A stretch of DNA of 64,000 nt from Lignipirellula cremea (GTDB taxonomy: Bacteria; Planctomycetota; Planctomycetia; Pirellulales; Pirellulaceae): assembly GCF_007751035.1 (NCBI RefSeq), contig NZ_CP036433.1, positions 1,903,001 to 1,967,000 on the forward strand, written 5' to 3'. Made by a program: the position numbers and the translations under genes. Numbering within the stretch: position 1 is the first letter of the stretch; the number at the start of each line of letters is the position of its first letter. This document shows positions 40,199 through 50,098 of this stretch, one piece after another. The notes below the pieces were generated by a model. It did not search any database, was not told the origin of the DNA, and worked only from the letters and a program-made list of their open reading frames with translations.

Positions 40199-40209
40199 GT
40201 GTCAGAGAA
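40199..40209. repeat. Target-site duplication, left copy (IS4-family element)
   Basis: GTGTCAGAGAA, identical to 41726-41736 on the other side of the element. An 11-bp duplication is in the range known for the IS4 family. Confidence 0.9.
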
Positions 40210-41725
40210 GAATGGCATTCAATCCGCGTAACTCTTTATTCTTTGCCGGGTTGGTGGCTGTGACGGGGCTTGGTCATGAGCTTGTACGGATTGGGCCGGC
40301 GTTTGCGGACTCGCGGTTCGTAGCGGTCCGGGCGATTGCCAACGACATGCTGCAAGCAGCAATCATAAAACACGTCGCAGAGCGGATCGGCGTCCCCTGT
40401 CATGCACAACACCGGCAGCAACTCGTTAAGCGTTTGCATCGTCCCCTTAAAGCTGATTTGCCAGGGTTGCACGTCGCCGCGGATCGCTGCCTCGCACATC
40501 ATCTGACGGACCAAGTTATAGGCCGTGAAGTGAGCTCGGATTTCGTTCCGCACACGATGGGGTTGCTTGCAGCGCAAGTGGTCCATTTGCATCACCGTTT
40601 TCAACGATCTTAGATTTAATTCTGCTTGCCACCGCCGACGATAAAGAGCCGCCAGATCCTCCTTGTTGTACTCGATGTCGTCGAGCAAGTTGGTCACAAT
40701 GATGACCTCACGCGTGCGAAAGCCGGGCGTGGCGATCCGCACCCGGATCTCACGCAGTGTCAGGAATACGTCATAGCCGGCGTACTCTTCTGCGGTCATC
40801 CAGGCAGGCCGTGGCGGCTTGTCCCAGAACACCGCGTGTTCGTCTTTGCTGTAGCGCACGCCGGTGCGGAAATCGGTCCTTCGCGATTGATGTTTTCGCA
40901 GCACCACATGCACCCCTCGGGCCAGCTGCCGGGCGATGTCGAACCAGCCAGAATAGGCTCGATCTGCGAGATAAACGTCGTCTTCTTCGAGGATTTTGTC
41001 GATCTCACGGAACAGGCTGACCTCGGCCGTCAGCTTGCCTTTATAGCGACCCATGGCGGCTTCCAGCACGACGCCGGTGGCCAGGCCGAAGAAGACCACC
41101 ATCCGCATGATGGGAAATCCACAGCCGGGTTTTTGCCCCGCCATTTGCGGATAGGCTTCTTGGTTTTCAGGAGTGTCAGCCATTGTCAGCGTGCAACCGT
41201 CGCCGACGATAACGCGATGTCCTCGCCAGAGCCATTGATCGGGGACGGAATCTTCGATCGCGGCGCCAGAATCTGTCACCAGGCGGTGCATGCCGGCTTC
41301 GTTAAGTTTGTCTCGCGCCATGCAGTAGGCGCCGCTTAGAGCGGCAGGAATCGGCAGGCCTTTAGCGGCGCGAAAGGCGATCAATTTGGCAACCGCCTGG
41401 ACGCAGTTGTGGCCGGAAGTGAGGGTTTGCGAGAGGAACACCCAAACGGTGACGGCGGTGTCGTAAATTCGCGCGGAATCGAGGATTGTACTTGCGTCGC
41501 CAAAGCTGGATCGGATAGTCTGTTGATCGATCAGCGCAGCGAAGAACAGTTGATCATCACGTCGGGCCGCAGCCAACCGCGAGCGAAAAGAATCGAACAT
41601 CGAAGGGGCCTCCTTGCCTTTGAGAATTTGAGCGTTCCCAAAGAATATGCCCGCGAGGCCCCTTCCTTGTCGATATCAACTTATCCGCTAGCCCGAGAAG
41701 GACTTAGGCGGATTGAGTGCCATTC
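40210..41725 (-). mobile_element. IS4-family insertion sequence, complete
   Basis: 1516 bp. The terminal inverted repeats begin GAATGGCAYTCAATCCGC at both ends (left 40210-40231; right 41704-41725 inverted), with two mismatches in about 22 bp. It carries one minus-strand transposase and is flanked by a perfect 11-bp direct repeat, so it is an intact and probably recent insertion. Confidence 0.92.
40236..41600 (-). CDS. IS4-family transposase
   Basis: 454 aa with AAGGAGG nine bases before the ATG. DDE catalytic residues are in VIVGDGCTLTMAD, in DDVYLADRAYSGWFDI, and in the Y-R-W-x-E-L-K signature YRRRWQAELNLRSLK that defines IS4. The frame is uninterrupted, so the element could be active. Confidence 0.93.
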   Translation of the reverse strand: MFDSFRSRLAAARRDDQLFFAALIDQQTIRSSFGDASTILDSARIYDTAVTVWVFLSQTLTSGHNCVQAVAKLIAFRAAKGLPIPAALSGAYCMARDKLNEAGMHRLVTDSGAAIEDSVPDQWLWRGHRVIVGDGCTLTMADTPENQEAYPQMAGQKPGCGFPIMRMVVFFGLATGVVLEAAMGRYKGKLTAEVSLFREIDKILEEDDVYLADRAYSGWFDIARQLARGVHVVLRKHQSRRTDFRTGVRYSKDEHAVFWDKPPRPAWMTAEEYAGYDVFLTLREIRVRIATPGFRTREVIIVTNLLDDIEYNKEDLAALYRRRWQAELNLRSLKTVMQMDHLRCKQPHRVRNEIRAHFTAYNLVRQMMCEAAIRGDVQPWQISFKGTMQTLNELLPVLCMTGDADPLCDVFYDCCLQHVVGNRPDRYEPRVRKRRPNPYKLMTKPRHSHQPGKE

Positions 41726-41736
41726 GTGTCAGAGAA
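41726..41736. repeat. Target-site duplication, right copy (IS4-family element)
   Basis: GTGTCAGAGAA, the partner of 40199-40209. The bases after it complete the interrupted gene to its TGA at 41765-41767. Confidence 0.9.
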
Positions 41737-41864
41737 CGGCCAACTCCTCACCGAGAAGATCGAGTGATAAGTAAGAATCTTCCCGGCAGCCAAAGGGCTG
41801 ACTCGGAAGGTCGTCTTTCGCGCCTTGGTAGCAGTCGCGCGTATGGTCCTGCGGGCGTAACCCG

Positions 41865-43004
41865 CTAGTTTTCATCCGACTCTCGATCTCGCTGCCACGC
41901 TTCTTCTCTTTGGTAATAATCCGACAGGGGATCGATCGGTTCTTCGTAGACGACGGCCCAGCCGCACTCGGGTTCGACGGTCAGCGTTTCGTCGTTCTGG
42001 GAAACCCCCAGCAGGCCGCCGACCAGTCGCATTTTTGTTTCCTCGGCGCCCCAGAAAACGGTCAGCGGCACATGGGTCAGGCAGGACGGGATGTCTCCGA
42101 TTCCCGCGCCTTGCGGATTCTTACACCGGTCTCGCCAGGACTGCTGGTCATCAATTGCCAGACGCTCCTGCCAGGCGTTCAGGTACGGATTCGGATAGAG
42201 CTTTTCCGATGGGTACTCCTGAAAGTACGGGAACAGCACATTGGCCCATCCCGTCATCACCGCAGGCCCAGAACTGCTGTTGTAGCGGAACATGGATCTC
42301 CAGAAGGCGGTGTCCGCCTTGCCGTTTTTGGCGCGGACGAACTCTGCCAGAATCGGGTCGAGCGCCGAGACCCAGTTTTCCAGTCCGTAGTCTGCAAATC
42401 GCTGCACGCGCTGCCGCAGCTTGCTCCAGTCCTCGGTTGTTCCCGTGAGGGTGATCGCAGGAATCCCACATCCCGCCATCATGAGGAACTCGAAATAAGA
42501 CTTGCAGGTTTCCATGGCCATCAGCTGGGAGACCGCACACTCCACCGGTCCGGTGGTGCTGAAGTCAGCCTGGACCAGTTCCGCCATGCCGGCGGTCTGT
42601 CTGGCAATCTGATCGCTGAAATCCTCAAACACTTCCGGCCACGGATTCTCTTCGCCCGGCATGAAATCCGGCCGCTGTACTTTCAGTTCCTTCTTGCCCG
42701 AGTGTGAAACAAAGCGGTGGCGTAAAGCCTCCGCGTGTTCATTCACATGGAGCGCGAAGCCGCGGGCCAGCGTAATCCAGATCACATCGGGCGACAGTCG
42801 CAAAGGGAAGTGGTCGTAGAAAGCCAGCTTCATGGCGGTGAGCAACGCGTGTTGGTCATCGCAGGCGACGAGAGGCGCCCGAGGAAGCCATGTGGCTTCG
42901 AGGGGGCGCCGCAAGGCAACTCGCAACTTGCCCACGTAGTCCACCTTCTCCGGCGGCGTCTTGGGCCGAACTTCTGGCGAAACGTCAAAGGTCGTGTCCG
43001 TCAT
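41865..43004 (-). CDS. DUF4419 domain protein
   Basis: 379 aa from the ATG at 43004, with GGGGAGCC upstream; the ATG nine codons earlier lacks a good site. The DUF4419 pattern is clear: an early [24 protein letters not shown], then [42 protein letters not shown] and a central [14 protein letters not shown]. The family is widespread in bacteria and fungi with no assigned biochemical role. No signal peptide is visible, so it is probably cytoplasmic. It is divergent from the phnA-type gene at 43218. Confidence 0.82.
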   Translation of the reverse strand: MTDTTFDVSPEVRPKTPPEKVDYVGKLRVALRRPLEATWLPRAPLVACDDQHALLTAMKLAFYDHFPLRLSPDVIWITLARGFALHVNEHAEALRHRFVSHSGKKELKVQRPDFMPGEENPWPEVFEDFSDQIARQTAGMAELVQADFSTTGPVECAVSQLMAMETCKSYFEFLMMAGCGIPAITLTGTTEDWSKLRQRVQRFADYGLENWVSALDPILAEFVRAKNGKADTAFWRSMFRYNSSSGPAVMTGWANVLFPYFQEYPSEKLYPNPYLNAWQERLAIDDQQSWRDRCKNPQGAGIGDIPSCLTHVPLTVFWGAEETKMRLVGGLLGVSQNDETLTVEPECGWAVVYEEPIDPLSDYYQREEAWQRDRESDEN

Positions 43005-43217
43005 TTTCCACGGCTCCCCATTCGGTTGCATCTTCCTGTGGATTCGGCGAATCGAAGCAGACTTCCACGGGCTGAGTATCGCACACGCCAGCGGCTGGTT
43101 GAATACGAAAGAAGGGGGAAGGTAAATGCAGGCGTCGTCGATTTCCTCACCTTCTCGAATCGCCCTGGATTTGCGACAATTTCGACAGACTCGAACGATC
43201 CTTGGGACACTTTTTAC

Positions 43218-43550
43218 ATGAGCGATTTACCCAACTGCCCGCAGTGCGACGGCGAATTTACTTACGAAGACGGACCGTTGCTCGTCTGTCCCAGCTGCGC
43301 CCATGAATGGACGCGGGCCGAGGAAGCAGCGGTCTCGGACGCAGGCGCGACGCGCGACGCTAACGGCAACATTCTGGAAAACGGCGACTCGGTCGTCGTC
43401 GTCAAGGACCTGAAATTCAACGGCGGCGTTGTCAAAGTCGGCACCAAGGTGAAGAACATCCGCATCGTCGAGGGCGATCACGATATCGACTGCAAGATCG
43501 ACGGCATAGGAGCAATGTCCTTGAAGTCCGAGTTCGTCAAGAAAGCCTGA
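43218..43550 (+). CDS. yjdM: PhnA/YjdM family zinc-ribbon protein
   Basis: 110 aa starting at the ATG at 43218. The N-terminal zinc ribbon has two cysteine pairs, CPQC and CPSC, in [11 protein letters not shown] and [11 protein letters not shown]. The C-terminal SH3-like beta-barrel has [20 protein letters not shown] and ends [11 protein letters not shown], both strongly conserved. Despite the historical phosphonate name, the family is not required for phosphonate use and its role is unsettled. It lies 219 bp before the RNA-repair operon on the same strand, with nothing recognisable in the gap. Confidence 0.92.
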   Translation: MSDLPNCPQCDGEFTYEDGPLLVCPSCAHEWTRAEEAAVSDAGATRDANGNILENGDSVVVVKDLKFNGGVVKVGTKVKNIRIVEGDHDIDCKIDGIGAMSLKSEFVKKA

Positions 43551-43769
43551 CCGAATCGGTCCCGCTACCGGCCGGGCGGAACGGCGTGCAAACCTGGATT
43601 CGCTTGTCGGCGAGAAAATTCGACGATTCCACCGGCATGGTGCGAACCTGGGCGGCCCCGGCGCATCCTTTTGGAGAGGACCGAAGCTGCGCACGCTTAT
43701 CGACTTGCCGATAAAGGACGATTACGGCCAGTTCGTGCGGGCGCTCGTCCAGCCGAGGGAGCCACAGCC

Positions 43770-44513
43770 ATGACCACGTTGCTTATGTCCTCTCGACATA
43801 CAGAAGACGATCAGGCTCTCTGGCGGGCTGCGATTGGGCGTGGCTGGACGGTCGTTCGCGCCCAAGGGATTCGACTACCGGAGATCGACGACAGCGAAGT
43901 GGTCATCTATGTGGAGACTTTGTTTGCGACCACGATCGCCAGGCAAATCGGCTGCAGGCTGCCCGATCTTCCCGTCGAATGGCTCGTGCAGCTGCCGCAC
44001 GCGTTTCGCCAGCGTGAAATCACGCTGGGAACGCCAGGTCAGGCTCGTCAACTGGACAGGCCGAGCTTCGTCAAACCTCCTAACGATAAATCCTTCGCTG
44101 CCCGGATTTTCGATTCGGGAGCAAGCTTGCCGTTGGAATTCGAGGATGACGTGGCCGTGCTGGTTGCGCAGCCAGTACTCTGGGAAACCGAGTTTCGATG
44201 TTTCTGTCTCGACGGAAGCGTGCAAACGCTCTCGCCGTACTTAAGGTCGGGTGCGCATGCCCAGGAAACCGACTATCACGCGTCCGACATCGAACTTCGT
44301 GAAGCGACCCGATTTGCCGAGCAAGTCCTCGCTGCGACAAAGTCTTTTACGCCCAGGGCGGTCGTCATCGATGTGGGCCAAATTGCAGGTAAAGGGTGGG
44401 CGGTTGTGGAAGCCAACGCGGCGTGGGGATCGGGCATCTATGGATGCGATCCCGACCTTGTACTGGACGTGATTCGACACGCCACGATTCAGCCAGCCCA
44501 GCGAGGAGAATAA
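43770..44513 (+). CDS. ATP-grasp protein of the R2K clade (DUF4343-like)
   Basis: 247 aa from the ATG at 43770, with GAGGGAG upstream. ATP-grasp features are [15 protein letters not shown] (nucleotide-binding lysines), [12 protein letters not shown], and the terminal metal-binding motif [22 protein letters not shown]. This arrangement is typical of R2K ATP-grasps, which form an amide or similar bond at the expense of ATP; the substrate is unknown. The stop codon is 2 bp before the RNA ligase ATG, so the two are very likely co-translated. R2K proteins are known to co-occur with RNA-repair genes. Confidence 0.8.
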   Translation: MTTLLMSSRHTEDDQALWRAAIGRGWTVVRAQGIRLPEIDDSEVVIYVETLFATTIARQIGCRLPDLPVEWLVQLPHAFRQREITLGTPGQARQLDRPSFVKPPNDKSFAARIFDSGASLPLEFEDDVAVLVAQPVLWETEFRCFCLDGSVQTLSPYLRSGAHAQETDYHASDIELREATRFAEQVLAATKSFTPRAVVIDVGQIAGKGWAVVEANAAWGSGIYGCDPDLVLDVIRHATIQPAQRGE

Positions 44514-44515
44514 CC

Positions 44516-45252
<737 letters not shown>

Positions 45253-45256
<4 letters not shown>

Positions 45257-46374
45257 ACTGGGAACAACTCCACGATGCGACCCACGAGGAGATCATTGCC
45301 TGGGCGGACAGTCAGCCGTGGTGTCAGGCGATGGCCGACTGCGCCCAGGATGCCCAGTGGCACGCGGAAGGGGATGTCTGGACGCACACGAAGCGGGTCC
45401 TGCGACAACTGCGGGAGCTGGAAGACTGGCCGTCGCTCACGCCGCACGAGCAAACCGTGCTGAGCTTCACGGCTTTGTTTCACGATGCGGCCAAACCGCT
45501 GACGACCGAGATCGATCCGGCAACAGGGCGGGTCCGTTCGCCCAGACATGCCGTCAAAGGGGAAGGCGTCGCGCGCAACATCTTGCGCGATCTGCGGTGC
45601 GATCTGAAAACGCGGGAAGAGATCGCCCGCCTGGTGCGCTATCATGGGCGACCGGTATTCCTGCTGGAACGTGACGAGCCGACCCACGAGGTCGTGCGGA
45701 TGTCGTGGCTGGTCAATAATCGTCTGCTGTATCTGTTCGCACTGGCGGACGCTCGCGGGCGGGATACCGACTCCCTGACTCGGCCCGAGGAGAATCTGCA
45801 CTTCTGGAAAATCATGGCCGAAGAAGCTGGCTGTTACGACTGGCCGTATCCGTTTGCCAGCGACCATGCCCGTGTTACGTTCTTCCGGCAGCAATCGCCC
45901 AATCTGCATTACGCGCCGCACGAGGACTTCGCCTGCACGGTGACGCTGATGGCGGGTCTTCCCGGCAGCGGCAAGGACACCTGGCTATCGCGAAATCGCA
46001 GTTATCTGCCGGTCGTTTCGCTGGATGACCTGCGCCAGGAGCTCGATGTCGACCCGACCGACAACCAGGGGCAGGTGGCGCAGCTGGCCCGGGAACGTTG
46101 CCGGGAGTTGCTGCGGGCGGGAACGTCCTTCGCCTTTAACGCCACCAACACGATGCGCACCACCCGCGGCCGCTGGCTGGATCTGTTCGCCGATTACAAC
46201 GCCCGCCTGGAGGTTGTTTATCTGGAACCGCCGCTGGCGAGCCTGCTCCGTCAAAACAAAGCCCGGAGCAAAGCCGTTCCGGAACCGGTGATCCGCAGGC
46301 TGGCCGACAAGTGCGAGCCGCCGACATGGGCCGAATGTCATCGTCTGGTGATCGGCGACGGCGGTTCCGATTAG
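45253..46374 (+). CDS. HD phosphoesterase-polynucleotide kinase fusion (HD-Pnk type)
   Basis: 373 aa. Residues 40-190 are an HD domain: His45, the HD pair at 77-78 (LFHDAAKP), His131 (YHG) and Asp166 (LADARGRD) are the expected metal ligands. Residues 228-373 are a P-loop kinase: Walker [10 protein letters not shown] at 235-243 and SLDDLR at 256-261. The pairing matches known bacterial HD-Pnk enzymes, in which HD removes 2',3'-phosphates and the kinase phosphorylates the 5'-OH. Together with the RNA ligase it makes a complete healing-and-sealing set. Copy D of the palindrome follows the stop. Confidence 0.9.
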
Positions 46375-46383
46375 GGCGTGCCT

Positions 46384-46458
46384 GGCCGAACTCGCCAGAG
46401 TTTGGACGCGGTTTCCATCGCCCAGGATGTTCCGTCCAAAGCCTGGCGACTTCGGCAT
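46384..46458. repeat. Dispersed imperfect palindrome, copy D
   Basis: Left arm GGCCGAACTCGCCAGAGTT, right arm CCAAAGCCTGGCGACTTCGG. It lies 10 bp after the HD-Pnk stop and is oriented as the other copies. Confidence 0.72.
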
Positions 46459-46962
46459 CAGGCTGGCGATCCGGGAGAATGTGGTTGATTTGGCCCGCCT
46501 CGGTTCCTGTCTTTCTTTACCCGCTGGCAGCGCACTGCTGATCCCGCCTGGCGGGCTCCACCCGGCGTGCGCAATTGTCGCGAGCTTTGCCGGCCGTCGC
46601 CATCCGCGCCTGTTACTCACCGAGACTCTTTCGGTGCACACGTCTTCCCGCATTCCTTTCCGCCGAAGGTCTCCGCGGCCGTCGATGCTGCGAGGTGGGA
46701 AGCCGATCGCAGTAACTGCCGCCCGTTTACCAGGATGCGTCAAGAGTCGGAGGCGAAGCAGGAACTGGCGCCGAAGCCTGCTTGAGCGAGGCAGGGCCCC
46801 GCCACGCGAAGAAATCGTGATTTGATACCCACACTTTGAGACCCTCCCGCCTGGCGGAAGCAGTTACTCCGAGTGTGCCTTGTAGGTTTGGTTTGTTCGA
46901 TCTCGCATCGCACGTCAAGGCGCCTGCGCCCTGCGACTTCATCGTGCTCGTCCACATCGATG
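46459..46962. other. Non-coding stretch, nothing recognised
   Basis: About 500 bp with open frames on both strands but none with a ribosome site, conserved motif or plausible composition. The short string CCCGCCTGGCGG occurs twice (near 46550 and 46848). It precedes a run of gene fragments and may be decayed coding DNA. Confidence 0.4.
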
Positions 46963-47055
46963 CTGCCAGGTCGGCAGTACCTTGGATTTGAAGCTGTTGA
47001 CGAGTATAGCCAACTGGCAAAGAAGCGGTTGGAGCGGTGGCGGAAAAAAGGATGA
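46963..47055 (+). pseudogene. C-terminal remnant of a DNA methyltransferase-like gene
   Basis: Thirty codons reading LPGRQYLGFEAVDEYSQLAKKR followed by LERWRKKG and a stop. This is the expected end of N4/N6 DNA methyltransferases, where G-R-x-Y-x-G-x-E is motif I and the helix EYxxLAKxRL follows. Upstream in the same frame the sequence loses resemblance at once, so the body of the gene is gone. Based on motif resemblance only. Confidence 0.45.
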
Positions 47056-47137
47056 AACATCGAATCATTCGACAGGTAAGTAGATTCTCTACATGTCTGG
47101 GGCGCTGTCGGGGAAAGCCGCAGGCGAGGCGGGCACG

Positions 47138-47353
47138 TCATTCCCTCGCCGCCACAAACCCCGATTCGTCTCCCCCGTGAAAGTAAAGAACACCTTCCAA
47201 CCGGCCGTCCTTCACGATTGCCCAGCCTCGGCCCATCGCTGGGTCCATTTCGTTGTTTCCATCCCAGGAAAAATCAACGGCCGGTTCGTCGCCACGCACA
47301 GGAATGCGGTAGCCGATGTGGCCGTGAACGTAGCCGAAATGGAATGATCCCAT
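47138..47353 (-). pseudogene. Truncated paralog of the protein at 59632-59997
   Basis: 71 aa. Residues align with the C-terminal two-thirds of the intact protein at 59.6 kb: GMGSFHFGYVHG vs GLGSFHFACVQG, FSWDGNNEMDPAMGRGWAIV vs FSWDGNDEMDAAIGRGWAVV, and GDESGF vs GDESEF. A TAG stands five codons before the ATG and the N-terminal 45 or so residues are missing. It lacks the basic C-terminal tail of the intact copy. Likely a decayed gene. Confidence 0.65.
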
Positions 47354-48221
47354 GCCTGCGTGATTCTAACAGATCTCGTCCAATTAGACCCACGCCGCAG
47401 GCGAGGGTCATTCCTCCTCCGCCTGCCAAGGAATTACCCAGAAGGACTCGTCATTCCGCTGGCCTCCCGAACACGACGATCAACAACGCAAGTGTCGCAA
47501 GTATTGCGAAGAACGCAACTGCGACTCCCTTGCCGGTCTTTCGGGCAAACAAGAGGGCTACGACACATTGAAAGCCATAATAGACAGCGAAAGCACGAGA
47601 GGCATACGAAATGATGGTGTAAATGTCAGCAGTCCACGTCACGACCAGACCTATTGCTCCGATCAACAGGTATGTCGTCCGTGCCGACAGTCTCTTGTGA
47701 GTAACCTCCTGTGCTAGACCACCACAGCCTCCCGTGTCGGCAACGGCAGCACTGAATTGGGCGGCGAGAGCGGCAACTACAAGAAGGACAGGAAGCACAG
47801 GAGCGATCAATCTCGTCATCCCTACGATCCCTGTTTCGCTATTGGGAACTTCGTCAATCGATAAGAATACCGTTATTAAGGTGATGTAGACCAGGTACAC
47901 GCCAGATGCTATCCATTGGGAGATTTTCATCGTCCGAATACGAGTTTCCGCATCGTATTCGCTACCAAGATACCGGGAAGTCTCGAATCCCTGGACTGTA
48001 ATCACCAGGCCAAGTGCGACACCTACGGACCGCCAATGGAACGAACCTTCCTGAATCAAATCGGGGCCGTCAACACCAATCCTCTCAAAGCCAAATCCTG
48101 TAAGTCCGATGAGTAGGCCGACGATGATGGCGAGTTTTAGGCCAACTGTCCCTTCCTCGATCCGCTCAAGCATTTGGAAGCCTCGCCACCAACCAAGCAG
48201 GCAAATGACGACGAATACTCC

Positions 48222-48229
48222 ACTGGTGA
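48222..48229. repeat. Target-site duplication of the first ISKra4-type copy, left
   Basis: ACTGGTGA, repeated at 49859-49866. Confidence 0.88.
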
Positions 48230-49858
48230 GGGTGCAGTCGGCCTGGTAGCCGCTGATGTTAGTTCATTTCGGGGTCGCGGTTTGTGTTGGCTTGAGTTAT
48301 CGGCGGGAGCGGGCGGGCGGCGGTGATCAGGCGGTTCCAGATTCTTGGCCAGAGGCGGCTGCGGTTGGCCGTCCTGAGGTCAACGATGTATTGCCCCGTC
48401 GCGCGACGCCAACGCATGCCGGATTGCTTGAGCCGTTGGTTGAAGATCACTTTACAGCCCGCTTCGGTGATCCCGCTGCCGATCGGCTCGCCTCGCTCTC
48501 GTCGCGCTGCGTAGTCCATGTAGTCGCGATACTTCTTGAAGTAGTTCAAAGCCAAGGCGTAATCCTTCTTCGTTCCTCGTAGACCATGGCGGCGTTTCTG
48601 CTGGGCCGCGCGAGCAATCACTTTAGACACGCCGTTCGGATCGTCCCGCAGCGTCTTTCGTTGTTGCTCGGCCCAGTGGTTCGCGCTCTCTTTCCCGGTC
48701 CCGTAAATGGCCGCGGCCAGCTTCGCGACGTACTCGCAAGCGTGGAAGAAATCGACGCCGCAACTCCACGACAAGGGTTGCTGCGTGAGCGGATGCTTCA
48801 TCTTCGCCAGCACGTCATGATAATAGGCTTGCGGATGACAGCCGGCGTCCGTCACATAACGCAAGGCGGGCAGGTTGTCGCCGAGACCGCGGAGCACGCC
48901 TTCGATGACGTTCGTCAGTCGCCGCGTCATGGTCGGCTGTTCGCTCTCGGGCATCTGGCCCAGGTAGATCGTGCCCAGCCGTTTTCGATTTCGATCATAA
49001 ACGGCGAGCGTCGCGCAGGCCGCTTCCTCCCAGCAGGGACGCGTTTGAACGTAGACGCCGTCGCGTCCCACTTGCAATAAAACGCTATGTTTTCCTGCGC
49101 TTTGGCGAGCCTGCCGGAGCCAGTCGAGCAGCTGTTCGATCGCCTCTTCGTCATGCACGCCGCGAACCTCCGTAGCCAGTTCGGCGACGACCCGGCGATA
49201 GGAATCGACCGACATCTTCACGGCGAAGCGTTCGCGCAGCATCTGCAAAGCGGCCTGCTGCGGCATGTCGGCGGCGAGGCGGCCGGTCGCCTCCGCCAAG
49301 GCCGGCGTCATGCGGCCCGCGACGATCCCCAGCCGCACATCCAGCGGCGCGACGCCGGGCGATCCGGGCTGGCCGTTCTGGAAAAACCAGCGCTCATAAC
49401 TGACCCGGCCAAACCGGGTGTCGATCGAGTTGACCGTCTGCCGATTGCGTCGATAGGTTTCGCCATTCCAGGTGAAAGAAGCGGCCGTTTGCTCACGCCG
49501 CTGCGACTCCAGCCGCCGGATCGTTCGCTCGAAAATCAAGCGGCCAAGCTCTCGCAGCAGTCGCTCCAAACGCCTCTCGAACTGGAAACAACCGGCCGGC
49601 CTGATCTCCCGGCGAGAAAAAACATTGTACCGCGGCCACGACTTTCCGAACGACGTTGAGCAAGTCGGCGGCGAACTCAGGGTCCAAAACATTGAACAGG
49701 CAATTGAGCCAAACGATGAATGTGATAGTCTGCTGCATGGCGTCCGTTCCGCATGAGATGTTTGGCGGCTAACCAAAATGACTCATTGGGGCACGGACGC
49801 CGTTTTTTTCCAATACCAATCCAGCCACGCCGGGCCTGCTACCAGGGCGACTGCACCC
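48230..49858 (-). mobile_element. ISKra4-type insertion sequence, copy 1
   Basis: 1629 bp with ends GGGTGCAGTCG...CGACTGCACCC (21-bp inverted repeats with one mismatch) and an 8-bp duplication. The GGGT tip and the 8-bp duplication fit the ISMich2-like branch of the family as I recall it. It is the same element as copy 2 at 50099-51733, in the same orientation, but diverged at scattered bases. Confidence 0.9.
48259..49738 (-). CDS. ISKra4-type transposase, copy 1 (needs +1 frameshift)
   Basis: The C-terminal frame covers the catalytic core: VLLQVGRDGVYVQTRPCWEE, RYVTDAGCHPQAYYHDV, and RGEPIGSGITEAGCK carry the DDE residues. The natural N-terminus is in another frame, from the ATG at 49738 (MQQTITFIVWLNCLFNVLD...VVAAVQCF). 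The switch is at a six-T run in the coding strand (plus-strand 49617-49622), where +1 slippage joins QCF to SRREIRPA. A single-frame alternative from a TTG at 49776 gives a low-quality N-terminus. Confidence 0.8.
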
Positions 49859-49866
49859 ACTGGTGA
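49859..49866. repeat. Target-site duplication of the first ISKra4-type copy, right
   Basis: ACTGGTGA, the partner of 48222-48229. Confidence 0.88.
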
Positions 49867-50090
49867 CAATGCGAGCGTGCATTCGGTCATCCACAGGAGT
49901 AAGACTCACCGCAAAAGCCCCGAAGAGATTCAGGTAATAGGTTATCGAAACAACATAGGCAAATACCAGAGTGTAGGATGCCAGCTTTTCAGTTCGCTCA
50001 ACCGCAACCGTGGGGAGAGATTCGCCCTGCACTCGCAAGTTCTCGTAGCAGCTAATGTTAAACCGGATGGCGTGACCAAAAGCATACGCC

Positions 50091-50098
50091 ACTGCACA
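50091..50098. repeat. Target-site duplication of the second ISKra4-type copy, left
   Basis: ACTGCACA, repeated at 51734-51741. Confidence 0.88.

Larger units (their letters stand above)
39908..41767 (+). pseudogene. Small hypothetical gene interrupted by an IS4-family element
   Basis: A GTG-initiated frame (VANRKEVALQVSSLEIVD...) runs to the IS boundary at 40209 and would now end seven codons inside the element. Removing the IS and one copy of its 11-bp duplication joins 39908-40209 to 41737-41767 in frame and gives a 110-aa protein whose end reads MVRVSENGQLLTEKIE. The protein has alternating strands with no recognised domain. The truncated version keeps all but the last residues, so partial function is possible. 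Confidence 0.8.

Noticed and set aside
42735-43217. An N-terminal extension of the PhnA/YjdM protein
   Set aside because: The extension runs antisense to the DUF4419 gene; family members start at the zinc ribbon, which matches the ATG at 43218.
46427-46825. A 132-codon plus-strand frame after the HD-Pnk gene
   Set aside because: It begins inside palindrome copy D, has no ribosome site, and its composition is Arg/Pro/Ser-rich without any motif.
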